From Acanthopleuribacter pedis (GTDB lineage: Bacteria; Acidobacteriota; Holophagae; Acanthopleuribacterales; Acanthopleuribacteraceae), in NCBI RefSeq assembly GCF_017377855.1, contig NZ_JAFREP010000043.1, positions 1 through 64,000 on the forward strand: 64,000 bases of DNA, read 5' to 3'. The notes below the pieces were generated by a model. The model saw nothing but the letters and a program-made list of their open reading frames with translations. It did no database searches and was not told the origin of the DNA. The position numbers and the translations under genes were made by a program. Positions 9,245 to 18,988 of this stretch are shown one piece after another (the first letter of the stretch is position 1; every line of letters starts with the position of its first letter).

Positions 9245-10873
9245 ATGAAACTTCGTATGTTGCTCACTTTTGTATGCCTAACCTATAGCGCACTACTCTG
9301 CGCCCAAGATCTCGAGACACGCCTGTTGCACGCACTGACCGAAAACGGCGAACAAACGGAATTCAGCACCCTGGATATGGCGCTGATTGCCGGCGGCGCC
9401 AAGGACCCAGACGCCCTCGCCGCCGCCCATAGCGCGTTCGAGACCGCCGCCCAGCCTTTTTCCATCAATGAGAAGCTGGCGAAGTTCGGCGGCGAAAAAG
9501 CGGCCAAGGCCTTGTTCAAAAGCATCGGCAAGAAACTGAAAACCGAGGACGCCGCCCAGTACGGCATCCTTGACGCTTTGAAAACCCGCGCTTATTCCAC
9601 CGGCACCATGGCCTTTCTTTACAGCTACCTCGGCGATAAGTTCGGCATCTCCGCCGACGACCTCGCGGTTGTCACCAAAAAAATGGGCCCCTATTTCGCC
9701 GACAAAAGCGCCGTCAAGGTCCGCGAAAGCCTGGCGCTGCTGTTCGCCGACAAGGGCATCGCCCTCGCCGCGAGCGACCCCGTCGCCGCCGGCCGCGCCT
9801 TTGCCGTCAGCAGCAAGCTTTTTAACGCCGGCAAATACCTCTTCGGCGCCGCCGACACCAATATGTACAACCAAGGCCTCACCTTCTACAACGAAGGAAA
9901 ATACCGCGAAGCCGCCGAACTGGTCGCCGGCGCGGCGGGCATGTGGCCCGACCGCAAAGAGTTTTCCCCGCTGGCCTTCAACATCGGTATCAAATTATTT
10001 GAACAGGCCGAGGCCGACAAAAACTTCGCCGCGGCGGTCCCCGTCGCCGAACGCCTCGCCCCCTTCACCGGTGAACACAAAAACCAGTTCCTCGACACCT
10101 TGGCCAAATTCCAGTACAACCAAGCGGTTCACCTGCGCGATAACGGAAACCTCGAAGCCGCGCTCAAACAAGCTGAAAACATCGAACGCCCCCACAGCGA
10201 AGCCACGATCAAAAACTTCCGTATCGGCATCATCGAAAACATGATCGAAAAAGCCAATGAGGCCGGTGATCAAGCCGCCACGACCTCCTGGCTAAGCAAA
10301 CTGGAAGGGATCGACGCAAAACGCGCCGCCAACTTCAAAACCATGCTCTCCCAAATGGCACTGAAGGCCTTGGATGAGTCGGGTCAGTTCGACCAAGCCC
10401 TTGAACTCGCCGCCAAAGAAGTCGGCAACGCGGTGGGCAAACAAAACTACCTGGCGGTCCTGTCCCGCGCGGTGTCATCCCTCTCCGACCAAGGCAAGTT
10501 CAAAGAGGGTTTTGCCAAGCTGGCCCTGGTCCCCACCGAGGTAGAGGGCGACGACAGCTTGGTCAAACTTCGCGAGTTCCTCTACATCAACCAGCTGGCT
10601 CAATACACGGATCGCGATTACAAAAAATCGCTGCCGATCTTCGAAAAAGCGTTCGCCGACAAGAAGCTCAAACTGTCGGACGAAAACAAAGCCGCCTTCA
10701 AGGAAAACTACGGAAACGCATTGTTCCGCGAGGTGGAAGCCATTATCGCGGACCGTAAATGGGACCTGGCCGACAAGAAATCCAAACAAGCCTTGGCCAA
10801 ATGCCCCAACCACAAACTCTTGGTTGACCAACGCAAAACGGTAGAAACCATCCTGAAACGGGTTGGCAACTAA
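9245..10873 (+). CDS. Secreted/periplasmic helical-repeat protein of unknown function
   Basis: 542 aa. The ATG at 9245 is chosen over an upstream in-frame start because AAGGA precedes it by 7 bases and the protein then begins with a signal peptide (MKLRMLLTFVCLTYSALLCA, cleavage about residue 20). The rest is alpha-helical, rich in Ala, Lys and Glu, with repeated segments of TPR character (for example NQGLTFYNEGKYREAAELVAG and NQAVHLRDNGNLEAALKQAE), consistent with a tetratricopeptide solenoid for protein-protein contacts. No catalytic motif is visible. It is monocistronic. I do not recognise a named family. Confidence 0.75.
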   Translation: MKLRMLLTFVCLTYSALLCAQDLETRLLHALTENGEQTEFSTLDMALIAGGAKDPDALAAAHSAFETAAQPFSINEKLAKFGGEKAAKALFKSIGKKLKTEDAAQYGILDALKTRAYSTGTMAFLYSYLGDKFGISADDLAVVTKKMGPYFADKSAVKVRESLALLFADKGIALAASDPVAAGRAFAVSSKLFNAGKYLFGAADTNMYNQGLTFYNEGKYREAAELVAGAAGMWPDRKEFSPLAFNIGIKLFEQAEADKNFAAAVPVAERLAPFTGEHKNQFLDTLAKFQYNQAVHLRDNGNLEAALKQAENIERPHSEATIKNFRIGIIENMIEKANEAGDQAATTSWLSKLEGIDAKRAANFKTMLSQMALKALDESGQFDQALELAAKEVGNAVGKQNYLAVLSRAVSSLSDQGKFKEGFAKLALVPTEVEGDDSLVKLREFLYINQLAQYTDRDYKKSLPIFEKAFADKKLKLSDENKAAFKENYGNALFREVEAIIADRKWDLADKKSKQALAKCPNHKLLVDQRKTVETILKRVGN

Positions 10874-10902
10874 CCCAAAACCGCCTCCTCGGGGGCGGTC
10901 CC

Positions 10903-11047
10903 TCGCCCGTTTCTCTCACAAGGAATCTGCTACGGGGCAACCCATACGATTACGAGGGTTTGTCTCACGCGTTACTCGGTCGAGCCGCCTTCGCCTCTTC
11001 TGCCACACCGAATGGTCGATCCCCTGTGCCGTCTCTCGTTCGTCATC
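10903..11047. repeat. Composite dispersed repeat, copy 2 (inverted relative to copy 1)
   Basis: Reverse complement of the repeat at 1-280: cacaaggaat..ctgctacgggg, cgattacgagggttt, cggtcgagccgccttcgcct and cccctgtgccgtctctcg all match. It lacks the 16-bp tandem expansion. A fragment of the short hairpin family (ccttatgagaaccgcgggcta) lies just to the right at about 11083-11106. The two copies lie 11 kb apart in inverse orientation, so recombination between them would invert the intervening DNA. Confidence 0.8.
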
Positions 11048-11161
11048 TTCGTGCGCACAAGGGTTTCAGCTGCTCGCGACGAATCCTTATGAGAACCGCG
11101 GGCTAACACCTGACAAGGCGGCCCTTGCGCCTGACAAGGGTGCGAAACGAGCACAGAAATT

Positions 11162-11193
11162 AAAAAAGGCCGAGTCGAAACTCGGCCTTTTAT
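11162..11193 (-). terminator. Terminator of the tRNA Gly-Cys-Leu-Gly operon
   Basis: Perfect hairpin aaaggccgagt-cgaa-actcggccttt with poly-T on the minus strand, immediately downstream of the last tRNA gene of the leftward cluster. Confidence 0.85.
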
Positions 11194-11196
11194 AAA

Positions 11197-11271
<75 letters not shown>

Positions 11272-11354
11272 GTTAAAAACGCGCCAAAAAAAGCGAGGCA
11301 TCACGTAAAGCTGAAAATCGATGATTTACAGGATGCCACGTCTTTTTTGAAAAG

Positions 11355-11438
11355 TGCCTGAGGCCGGACTCGAACCGGCACGGGTTTGACCCCGCAGGAT
11401 TTTAAGTCCTGTGTGTCTACCAATTTCACCACTCAGGC
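11355..11438 (-). tRNA. tRNA-Leu(TAA)
   Basis: 84-nt class II tRNA: acceptor GCCTGAG/CTCAGGC, anticodon stem CAGGA/TCCTG with loop CTTAAAA (anticodon TAA), long variable arm (CGGGGTCAAACCCG), T-loop TTCGAGT. CCA is not encoded, unlike its neighbours. Confidence 0.95.
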
Positions 11439-11455
11439 GGTGAAGGTCGGACGGA

Positions 11456-11531
11456 TGGAGGCGATGGCCGGACTCGAACCGGCAAATAAAGGTTTTGCAG
11501 ACCTCTGCCTTAGCCATTTGGCTACATCGCC
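11456..11531 (-). tRNA. tRNA-Cys(GCA)
   Basis: Acceptor GGCGATG/CATCGCC, anticodon stem AGGT/ACCT around loop CTGCAAA (anticodon GCA), T-loop TTCGAGT, encoded CCA at 11456-11458. Confidence 0.95.
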
Positions 11532-11594
11532 TTATATGAGCCTATAAACACAATCAGGGCTAAGACGGATCTTAACCCTAAAACCTGAAGAAAA

Positions 11595-11669
<75 letters not shown>

Positions 11670-11699
11670 TCGTTTTCAATCAGCTAACTAGCCTCAACA

Positions 11700-12621
11700 A
11701 GATGTGGAGTATAAAGATTTCCCGCGGGGCTGTCAACACTCAATTCACAAAAACTATACTTTTTCTCTAAAGTCTCGCAAGCAACTCATAACATTCACTT
11801 TATCTATGATTTCGCAGCCCGAGAGTGCTCAAAATGAAAAAAGGCCCGCGCGAGACACGCGCGGGCGGGGCAAAACCTGGAGATTGATGTTGCCGGTCTT
11901 GGGGCGGCAATCGCTCACGATGGATGGTCAACCTCGCATGACGTCCCACCGCGATCATCAACCGGAGTCGGAACCGGTCTCCATCTCACCGCGCACCCTT
12001 CTGGCGCGCACGGGGATACAGAGGCCGGCTCCTTCTCGAAAGGCACTTTACCTTAGTGCAATCCGGCTGCCGGCTTTTCGAAAACACGCAACACCTCCAA
12101 GTAAACCACTTGCGCCCTTGAGTCATTTCAATCTCGCAATGTTTACTGCGATCTTTGCGCACCATTGCGCAACCCTGCGCAAAATAACCCTAACTCGAGT
12201 TATTCGTGCAGAGAACCGACCCGGTCATGATCGATCCCCAAGGAAGCGCTCCCCGGCTCCTCCCTCGCGGTTCCCGCGAAAAAGCACGAAACAAAGGTCG
12301 CGCTTGCGCTGGGAATACCTTTTCCCGCCCGCGTACCATCGCGCAACTTTGCGTAAAATAACCCTACACATGGGTGGTGGCTGAGCAGCCTTCCCCATCA
12401 GGCGCCGGCAATGATCCTCGGAACACCTCGGCGCTGGTCCTCACCTGCACGCCTCCCAATCAACCACCTTCGTACCAGTAGTTTAGCCGCACCCAATCAG
12501 CAAAAACCGCCTGGCTGTTCGCACAACATCCTGCCACCGTCCTACCAAACCAGATCTCACCGGCATAAAACCTGCTATTCTCAATGGTTGAACACCCAAA
12601 CATCTTCAATAGGAGGTCACC
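11700..12621. other. Intergenic region between tRNA operon and stress-protein gene
   Basis: About 900 bp without a convincing gene. A GC-rich hairpin (gcccgcgcg ... cgcgcgggc) lies near 11842-11868. Two 32-bp near-identical direct repeats lie 174 bp apart at 12162-12193 and 12336-12367, both containing gcgcaac and aaaataaccct. The rightmost 30 bp hold the strong ribosome-binding site of the gene at 12622. Confidence 0.6.
12162..12367. repeat. Pair of 32-bp direct repeats
   Basis: Copies at 12162-12193 and 12336-12367 share ccatygcgcaac, tgcg and aaaataacccta. Each includes a TTGCGCAA-like dyad. They precede the universal stress protein gene and could be regulator binding sites, or fragments of a larger repeat. 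Confidence 0.65.
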
Positions 12622-13074
12622 ATGGAAGACATTCGCAAAATCCTCTTCGCCACGGACTTTTCAGCCATTTCGGCCAAGGCTCAAGACTACGCCTTGTTTC
12701 TTCGCGACAAACTAGGCTGCGAGCTGGAGATCGTTCACGTCTTTGACCCCGACACCTTTAACATGCCCACGCCTTACTACTTCATGCCCGGCGTGGAAAC
12801 ATGGCTGGACGACCACATCACCACCATGAAGAAAAAAGGCCGGGAGGCCTTGGACGAAATCTCTGCCACCACCGGCGATTGCCCCACCACCTTTCTCGAG
12901 GGCAAAACCGGCTCGGCGCTCTGCGAATTTGCCAATGAACACAAGTTCGACATGATCGTCATGGGGACCCACGGGCACACCGGCTTCAACCGCTTGATCC
13001 TGGGCAGCGTCGCCGAATATGTGGTTCGTCACGCCCACTGCTCGGTGCTTACCATCAAACCCAACGAAACCTAA
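12622..13074 (+). CDS. Universal stress protein (UspA family), single domain
   Basis: 150 aa, one Usp domain. It opens with the strand KILFATDFS, and the C-terminal ATP-binding signature GTHGHTGFNRLILGSVAEYVVRHAHCSVL is intact, in the G-2x-G-9x-G(S/T) style, so it probably binds ATP. Cytoplasmic. AGGAGG lies 5-6 bases before the ATG. The next gene, 145 bp on, encodes a two-domain Usp, and a hairpin of the short repeat family lies between them. The pair is likely stress-induced; no regulator is adjacent. Confidence 0.93.
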   Translation: MEDIRKILFATDFSAISAKAQDYALFLRDKLGCELEIVHVFDPDTFNMPTPYYFMPGVETWLDDHITTMKKKGREALDEISATTGDCPTTFLEGKTGSALCEFANEHKFDMIVMGTHGHTGFNRLILGSVAEYVVRHAHCSVLTIKPNET

Positions 13075-13134
13075 GCATTGAGCGCGCGAGGTCGTACCGA
13101 GCATCGCGCACACCCGGTACAAACACCCACTTTT

Positions 13135-13200
13135 CTAGCCCGTATTTCTCACAAGGATTCGTCGCGAGAAGCAGAATTCCTTGTGAGCAATGCGGGCTAG
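13135..13200. repeat. Short hairpin repeat (family A), between two usp genes
   Basis: Arms ctagcccgtatttctcacaa(gg) and (cc)ttgtgagcaatgcgggctag pair with two mismatches around a 22-nt loop. Same family as 14592-14650, 29608-29664 and the repeat ends at about 232-275, 10903-10935 and 11083-11106. Confidence 0.9.
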
Positions 13201-13219
13201 CACCTGATCGAGGTTAGTT

Positions 13220-14116
13220 ATGAGCAGCATTAAACAGGTTTTATGTCCCGTCGATTTCTCCGAGGCCGGGGAAGCGGCGATTAGCGAGGCCTTCGCTTGC
13301 GCCCACCGGCAAGACGCGGTGTTGCACCTGCTCCATGTCGATGTGTTGTACGACCACGACCCCTACGGGGCCAAACATCTGCAACCGGAAGACCTGGAGA
13401 TTTCCGAACGTACCAACACCTACTACGACGAAATCATCGCCCGATTCGGTAGCCGCGGCATCAACATCGTTCGCGCGGAGGTACGCGCCATCGCGGCGGC
13501 AACCGGCATTTGCACCTACGCGGAAGAACACAAAATTGACCTGATCGTGACCGGCAGTCACGGCCGCCGCGGCGTGAAGCACTGGCTCCTCGGCAGTGTT
13601 ACGGAAGAAACCATCCGCAACACCCCTTGCCCGGTGTTAACGGTACGCGCGCAACGCCCGGAACACCGGCGCGGCCTGTACCAACGCATTTTGGTGCCGA
13701 CCGACCTGTCCGAGGTCGCCGACCGCACCGTCCGTTACGCCCGTCAGGCCGCGGCCAACGCGGACGGCGAACTGCTTGTCCTGCACGTGGTGAACCGCGC
13801 ACCCATTCACGACGTTTACGGCTGGCCCCAAAGCAGCGAATGGCTGCAACAGGCGCTCAGCACCAGTGAGGCCCGCTTGAAACGCCTGACGGCGGAGAAA
13901 GGTCCCACCGTGAAAAGCCAAATCAAAGTCGCCATGGGAACCCCGCATCAGGAGATCGCCGCTTGGGCTAAGGAAGCCGAGGCCGATATTATTTTGATGC
14001 CCCACCACAGCAACAACCAAATCGTCGACTACTTCATCGGCTCCACCACGGAACGCGTTCTGCGCGAAACGGCCTGCCCCATTTTCACAATCCCGGTCGA
14101 CCGCCTTCATTATTAA
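13220..14116 (+). CDS. Tandem-domain universal stress protein
   Basis: 298 aa, two Usp domains. Domain 1 (about 1-147) has the intact ATP-binding signature GSHGRRGVKHWLLGSVTEE. Domain 2 (about 153-295) has the degenerate motif MPHHSNNQIVDYFIGSTTERV, with the first glycine replaced, so ATP binding may be limited to domain 1. By family, these proteins act in the cytoplasm in stress survival. It lies 145 bp after a single-domain Usp gene on the same strand and may share its promoter unless the intervening hairpin ends transcription. Confidence 0.92.
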   Translation: MSSIKQVLCPVDFSEAGEAAISEAFACAHRQDAVLHLLHVDVLYDHDPYGAKHLQPEDLEISERTNTYYDEIIARFGSRGINIVRAEVRAIAAATGICTYAEEHKIDLIVTGSHGRRGVKHWLLGSVTEETIRNTPCPVLTVRAQRPEHRRGLYQRILVPTDLSEVADRTVRYARQAAANADGELLVLHVVNRAPIHDVYGWPQSSEWLQQALSTSEARLKRLTAEKGPTVKSQIKVAMGTPHQEIAAWAKEAEADIILMPHHSNNQIVDYFIGSTTERVLRETACPIFTIPVDRLHY

Positions 14117-14767
14117 TAGGTAGGTGGTGGCGAACGGGTGGAACTTCGGGGAGCAAGACTCGGGCTAACTTGCTTCCCGGGATTCCCTTCCCATGATGGG
14201 CGATTTGGCGGAATTACCCTTTTCTAAAGAGCTCGCCCTGATGGAGGTCTTGCTTCCCCTGTTTTTATCAGGATTTTGAGATTTCCAGGATGGCGATTTC
14301 GCACCCCTCCCCTTTTTTAACTGGGTCACGCCGCGGATGATGCCGTCACTCCGTTAGACTGATTCAGGATTGGGTCACCGGCGCGCGCGCTACCCCCTTG
14401 CTTACATTGGCTTCAACTTCTCAAAATAACGACTTGTGCCGCCGCGGTCGCATGCATGTAACCCTGCAATTCCCTCAAACGCGCCCACTTCATCAAAGGC
14501 GTTGTCCGCCGCGCAAAGCAGGAAACCCGCAATCGCCCATCTTCATTTCATCCAAAAATCCTGAGAAATTTAGTGGACCAACGCCACGCACCTAGCCCGC
14601 ATTTCTCACAAGGCTTCGTAGCAGAACTCCTTGTGAGAAATGCGGGCTAGGCACACACAAACCATCGGTTTTCAGCAAAACGCACCAACACCTGTTGCCG
14701 CCCTGATCAATCCCGACGAGAAAGGCGGGCTCAATCAGCCAACCCGATCAATCCAGCCATCCTTATC
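14117..14767. other. Convergent intergenic region
   Basis: 650 bp between the rightward Usp gene and the leftward kinase gene. It holds the family A hairpin at 14592-14650. The rest shows no gene or RNA I can support. Confidence 0.5.
14592..14650. repeat. Short hairpin repeat (family A), perfect copy
   Basis: A perfect 22-bp inverted repeat, arm ctagcccgcatttctcacaa(gg), around a 15-nt loop (cttcgtagcagaact). This is the best-preserved member and gives the family consensus. It lies between two convergent genes, as expected for REP-like elements or a terminator-like RNA hairpin. Confidence 0.95.
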
Positions 14768-16648
14768 TCATGATAGGTGGCGGCGAATGGCGGCCAACAT
14801 CATCTGTTTTGGTACAGGTTTCATTAACATTTCCCGCACACCCATCTGGGTCACATCCTCGGGTTGAATCACATCGCTGTATCCCGTCGTAAGGATAATG
14901 GGCAATTCACCGCGTCGGCGCAACATCACCTTTGCCATTTCCATACCCGACATTTTCGGCATGGTTTGATCACTGATCACCAGATCAACCCCGTAAGGAT
15001 CGTCCTCAAAGGCCTCCAAGGCTTCCAGACCGTTGGTAAATAACCGCACGTGGTACCCTTGCCGCGCCAGCAAGCGCTGCTGGACATTTCGCAAGAACGC
15101 ATCGTCATCCACCAAAAAGATGCGCTCCACACCCATTTCGCTCGGCTGCTCATCGCGCTCGCCGTCAACCGCGGCAACACCCTTTAAGGGCAGGTACACA
15201 ATAAACACGCTGCCGTGGCCGAGCACGCTTTCCACCGTAATCAAACCCTCGTGGTTCTGAACAATACCGTGGACGACGGAAAGCCCCATGCCGGTGCCCT
15301 CACCCAAACGTTTGGTGGTAAAAAACGGGTCGTAAATCCGCTGTCGGGTGGCCTCATCCATCCCTTCCCCGGTATCCTCCACCCGCAACGCGGCGTAGCA
15401 ACCAAAAGGCAACGCGTTGGCAATATTGGCGATTTGACCTTGGTAATCCACTTTCTTTAGAGAAACCTGCAGGCACCCACCGGTGTTGCGCATCGCGTGG
15501 TAGGCATTGGTACACAGGTTCATCATGACCTGGTGGATCTGGGTCGGGTCAATCACAACCGGGCCCAGGTCGGGGTCGATTTCCGATTGAATGTCAATGG
15601 TGGTGGGAATGGTGGCACGCAACAGCTTAAGCGACTCTTTAATAATTGGTTGAAGCTGGGCGGGCTTGCGCTGCGGCTGCTCCTGACGGGAAAACGTCAA
15701 GATCTGTTGCACCAGCTCCTTACCACGCATACAGGCTTTCATCATTTCGCCCAAATCGTCCTGAAGGTAGGAGCCCTCTTCGGCATCCTCCAGCATCAAC
15801 TCCACATAGCCAAAAATGCCGCCGAGAATGTTGTTGAAATCGTGGGCGATGCCGCCCGCCAAGGTACCAATCGCTTCCATTTTCTGGGCCTGGCGCAATT
15901 GAGCCTCGACATATTTCTCTTTACTGAGGTCGCGCAACACGCCGACAAACACCTTCTCGCCTTCAAGCTCCGCCTCGCGACTGACGTTCAACAAAACGGG
16001 AATGGGTGATCCGTCCTTGTGGCGCGCGGTAACCTCGCGACCTTTACCGATGATTTTGGCGTTTCCGGTGCGCAAGTATTGGTCAATATAATCGTCGTGA
16101 CGATCCGCGTGGGGGTTCGGCATCAACATCGCCACGTTGCGACCCAAAACGTCCGCGGCTTGGTAGCCGAACATTTTTTCGGCGGCCTTATTAAAGGTAA
16201 GCACCTTCCCGCTCTGATCGATGGTAATCAAACTGTCGAGCGTATGGTCGAAAACAAGACTTCGCAAATTTTCGTTTTCCTGGACCGCCTGTTCCATTAA
16301 ACCGCGCTCGGTGACATCTTCCCCGATAAGCAACACGGCGGGGGCCCCGTCTTCCCAAACAACGGGATTGGCTTGGAAACGGAGCTGTGTGGCATCGACA
16401 TTCTCTTTTTCGAGGCGGCATTCACAGCGCGACGTTTCGCGGACCTGCAAGCGCGCCAAACAGGATTCAAAATCCTGTGCCGGCCGGCAAAACTGAGACC
16501 AAAGGGTGCCCAACACACCCGCTTCATCCCGTTCCAACAGCGCACAAAGAAAGGGATTGGCAAAAAGCACAAAACCACGGGCATCTAGAACCAATGCAAT
16601 TGCTTGCATGCTCCCAAATGCTTCTTTCATAAACGCGGTGTTGAGCAT
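14768..16648 (-). CDS. PAS-PAS hybrid sensor histidine kinase with receiver domain
   Basis: 626 aa. Order: PAS 1 (about 10-110), PAS 2 (about 130-245; LITIDQSGKVLTFNKAAEKMFGY), HisKA with phospho-acceptor His269 in GGIAHDFNNIL, HATPase_c (N-box NLCTNAYHAM, G-boxes DTGEGMD and GEGTGMGL; to about 490), and a C-terminal receiver domain with Asp560 in LVISDQTMPKMSGME and conserved Lys in LMKPV. No transmembrane segment, so a soluble sensor of an unknown internal cue. The ATG at 16648 is preferred to an upstream TTG because AAGGGGGTGG precedes it. The receiver has no output domain, so the signal must pass to another protein. No response regulator is adjacent. Confidence 0.93.
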   Translation of the reverse strand: MLNTAFMKEAFGSMQAIALVLDARGFVLFANPFLCALLERDEAGVLGTLWSQFCRPAQDFESCLARLQVRETSRCECRLEKENVDATQLRFQANPVVWEDGAPAVLLIGEDVTERGLMEQAVQENENLRSLVFDHTLDSLITIDQSGKVLTFNKAAEKMFGYQAADVLGRNVAMLMPNPHADRHDDYIDQYLRTGNAKIIGKGREVTARHKDGSPIPVLLNVSREAELEGEKVFVGVLRDLSKEKYVEAQLRQAQKMEAIGTLAGGIAHDFNNILGGIFGYVELMLEDAEEGSYLQDDLGEMMKACMRGKELVQQILTFSRQEQPQRKPAQLQPIIKESLKLLRATIPTTIDIQSEIDPDLGPVVIDPTQIHQVMMNLCTNAYHAMRNTGGCLQVSLKKVDYQGQIANIANALPFGCYAALRVEDTGEGMDEATRQRIYDPFFTTKRLGEGTGMGLSVVHGIVQNHEGLITVESVLGHGSVFIVYLPLKGVAAVDGERDEQPSEMGVERIFLVDDDAFLRNVQQRLLARQGYHVRLFTNGLEALEAFEDDPYGVDLVISDQTMPKMSGMEMAKVMLRRRGELPIILTTGYSDVIQPEDVTQMGVREMLMKPVPKQMMLAAIRRHLS

Positions 16649-16912
16649 CGCCACCCCCTTCAAATCCCATTAAGAAGGGCCACTTTAGCACGTCCAAAGA
16701 CCAAGACCTAGCAGGGTTGCGGGCGAAAGTACGAGACAACAGAAGCCCCGTTAAAAAAAAGAAAAGCGCCAAACTCCGGGCCGATCCCAAGTTTTATCTG
16801 GGCATACGGGATCGAGAGGGGTACACTGAGATGAAAAACCAATTGAAAATCGTGATTTCTCCTAGGAAATAATGATTTCGTCGGATTTCTTGATTCCTCC
16901 GAGGCTTAATAA

Positions 16913-18103
16913 TTGTCTGTATGGAGGCAACACGACCGGTGGGTTCTAGAACCGCAGCATGCCCGGTCGCTTTATCCACCGTTCTTGTTCGAGGTCCCTC
17001 CTGCTTTGCGTTTCTCAGCCGTCGTTTTTCTCATCTTAAGTTCGGCACTCTGCACCCAGCTGCTTGAGGCCGCGGGCCCACAGGAAAAGGGCTTGCCGCC
17101 GGCCTATGCGAAAAAATCGGCAACCGTAATCGTGGTGCGCCCGCTACAGAAGGAATTCACGGATGCCGCCGAGGGCCTGGAAGACCATATCGATTACGAT
17201 TTTCGTTTGGTTCCCTTCTTTCTCTCCAAGCAGGATCGTCGCCGACAAAACGTAAAAATGAAACGCTTTCACCAATTAGTTGAAACGGAACAACCGTCGA
17301 TGTTCGTTTTGATGAACAATTATTCCGTTGAATTCATGCGGCACTTTCAAGAGACCTATCCCACCTACCGCAAGGTGCCTTGCTTGGTCATGATGGCGGT
17401 GTTCGCCGAAAAAGCGGTCTCACGGCTGCCCAACGCAACCGGCATCCAATATGAAGTCCCGGCGGTCACCAATTTGGTCAACCTCCGCTCCCTAATGAAA
17501 CAACCCGTTCAACGGGTCGGCGTGGTTTATCGGCCCCACCTGAGACGGTTCATCGCGGAACAGAAAGCGTTGTGTGCCAAGGAGCTGATCTCCCTGACCG
17601 GGATTGAGGTGCAAAACGGATGGGGCATGCCCCGCCGCATTCGCTCCGCGCTCAAAACGCTCATCGAAGACCACGAGGTCGACGCCCTTTGGGTCATCAA
17701 CGACAGCGAATTGCTCAGCAAACGCCTGATTCGGCGCGCCTGGAACCCGGCCTTAAAACACTTCAAAAGTCCGGTTGTCACAAGTTTGGAAAATTTTGTG
17801 AGTAACCCCAACCTAATGGGCTCCTTTGCGGTCGTACCGGACCACTACGAGCTGGGCCGCCAGGCATCCGACCTGCTAAGCAAGGTCAAGCGCAGCCATT
17901 GGCGCGCAGGAAACCTCCCGATGCGTTATCCCTTTAGCGTTCGTAAAATAGTGAATTTAGACAAGATCAACGCCGAGGTCCTCATTCGAAAAAGGGCTCT
18001 GATGGAAATGGATCAGGTCATCTCAACCCAGCCGGAGTCGATGTTGTCCCCCAAGGACGGCTCCAAACTTTCGGCCACCTTGACCAACGCGCGCCGGCCG
18101 TGA
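16913..18103 (+). CDS. Putative periplasmic substrate-binding protein (ABC_sub_bind-like)
   Basis: Up to 396 aa. A hydrophobic leader (LRFSAVVFLILSSALCTQLL) begins about residue 32, so true translation may start at TTG 17006, giving a normal signal peptide; the TTG at 16913 is the outer limit. The body has alternating strands and helices (PCLVMMAVFAEKAV, QRVGVVYRP, VDALWVINDSELLS, SPVVTSLENFV, GSFAVVPDHYELGRQASDLL), the pattern of the PF04392 family of periplasmic binding proteins related to the LacI/Peripla_BP fold. Ligand unknown. No permease or ATPase gene is adjacent. It may instead feed a sensor such as the nearby divergent kinase. Confidence 0.65.
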   Translation: MSVWRQHDRWVLEPQHARSLYPPFLFEVPPALRFSAVVFLILSSALCTQLLEAAGPQEKGLPPAYAKKSATVIVVRPLQKEFTDAAEGLEDHIDYDFRLVPFFLSKQDRRRQNVKMKRFHQLVETEQPSMFVLMNNYSVEFMRHFQETYPTYRKVPCLVMMAVFAEKAVSRLPNATGIQYEVPAVTNLVNLRSLMKQPVQRVGVVYRPHLRRFIAEQKALCAKELISLTGIEVQNGWGMPRRIRSALKTLIEDHEVDALWVINDSELLSKRLIRRAWNPALKHFKSPVVTSLENFVSNPNLMGSFAVVPDHYELGRQASDLLSKVKRSHWRAGNLPMRYPFSVRKIVNLDKINAEVLIRKRALMEMDQVISTQPESMLSPKDGSKLSATLTNARRP

Positions 18104-18988
18104 GCGAAGCCGCCGGCCCGACGAGAAAAATACAACGCACTCGAAAACACGCTGAGCCTCATAAAAAAACAGTATCTTTTGCGTACAAAAGTCCGCTTAA
18201 ATAGGGACAAACCTCAGCGAAGAACAGCGACCAAATACACGCCTTTGTGACAACCAACAACATTAACGTTTTGGTCAAACGAACGCAAAAATTACTAAAA
18301 GAAACCGACAACGTGAGAGGACTCATCAAACGCGGGTTCCCACGGCGTTAAGGGTTGTAGAAGTTGCATCCGCTACCTACAATGCCCGTCTTTGGAAGGG
18401 TTTGATGACAAACCGCTTCCCGGAGTTTTGCACGACGCCGAACCTTCGTTTTCGCTTCCTTGGTGAAGGGACCAAGCTTAACCACGAAAACGAATTGCAT
18501 CGGGCCACCTTCCACCAACAGGTTTGGTGGGCGGGTCCGGTTCGACGTGAACGGCAACCTTCAAGCAAATCCAGACAAGGACGATCAGGCCTGACGAGGC
18601 CCACAAACAGAGGTAAATACCCATGTCCTTGGCAAGCCGACCAACCCAATCCGCCCACGCGGCGGACAAGGGTAAAACTCGGCCTGGCGCCACGAAGGAT
18701 CTACCACTCGGTAAAGGTGGTTCATGATTCAAGATTCATTGATTCAATGACACAAACCACATTTTCCGTCGGTTCTCCAGACCCACTTTAGGCTCATTTA
18801 ACCCGAACAACCTTAATTCCATCCATTGAGCCTTTTCTAGGTACCCACTTCTTACGTGGGAAATCCCCACGCCATTCAACAGACACCAGATAATCTTCAA
18901 GAACCGGAGACGTTTGTCCGATAAGGTTTTTAATCTTTTCCTACCATGACAAACCAACCGTTCTGCACCGCATCACAGAGGCTCCACT
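18104..18988. other. Intergenic region, 885 bp
   Basis: Lower in GC than its neighbours toward both ends. I see no tRNA, no strong hairpin and no reading frame with protein-like composition. The right end holds the promoter and AGAGG ribosome-binding site of the receptor gene at 18989. Confidence 0.45.

Noticed and set aside
18402..18791. 129-codon frame in the gap before the Oar-like receptor
   Set aside because: No ribosome-binding site, atypical composition (Arg/Pro/Thr-rich), overlapped by equally long frames on the other strand.
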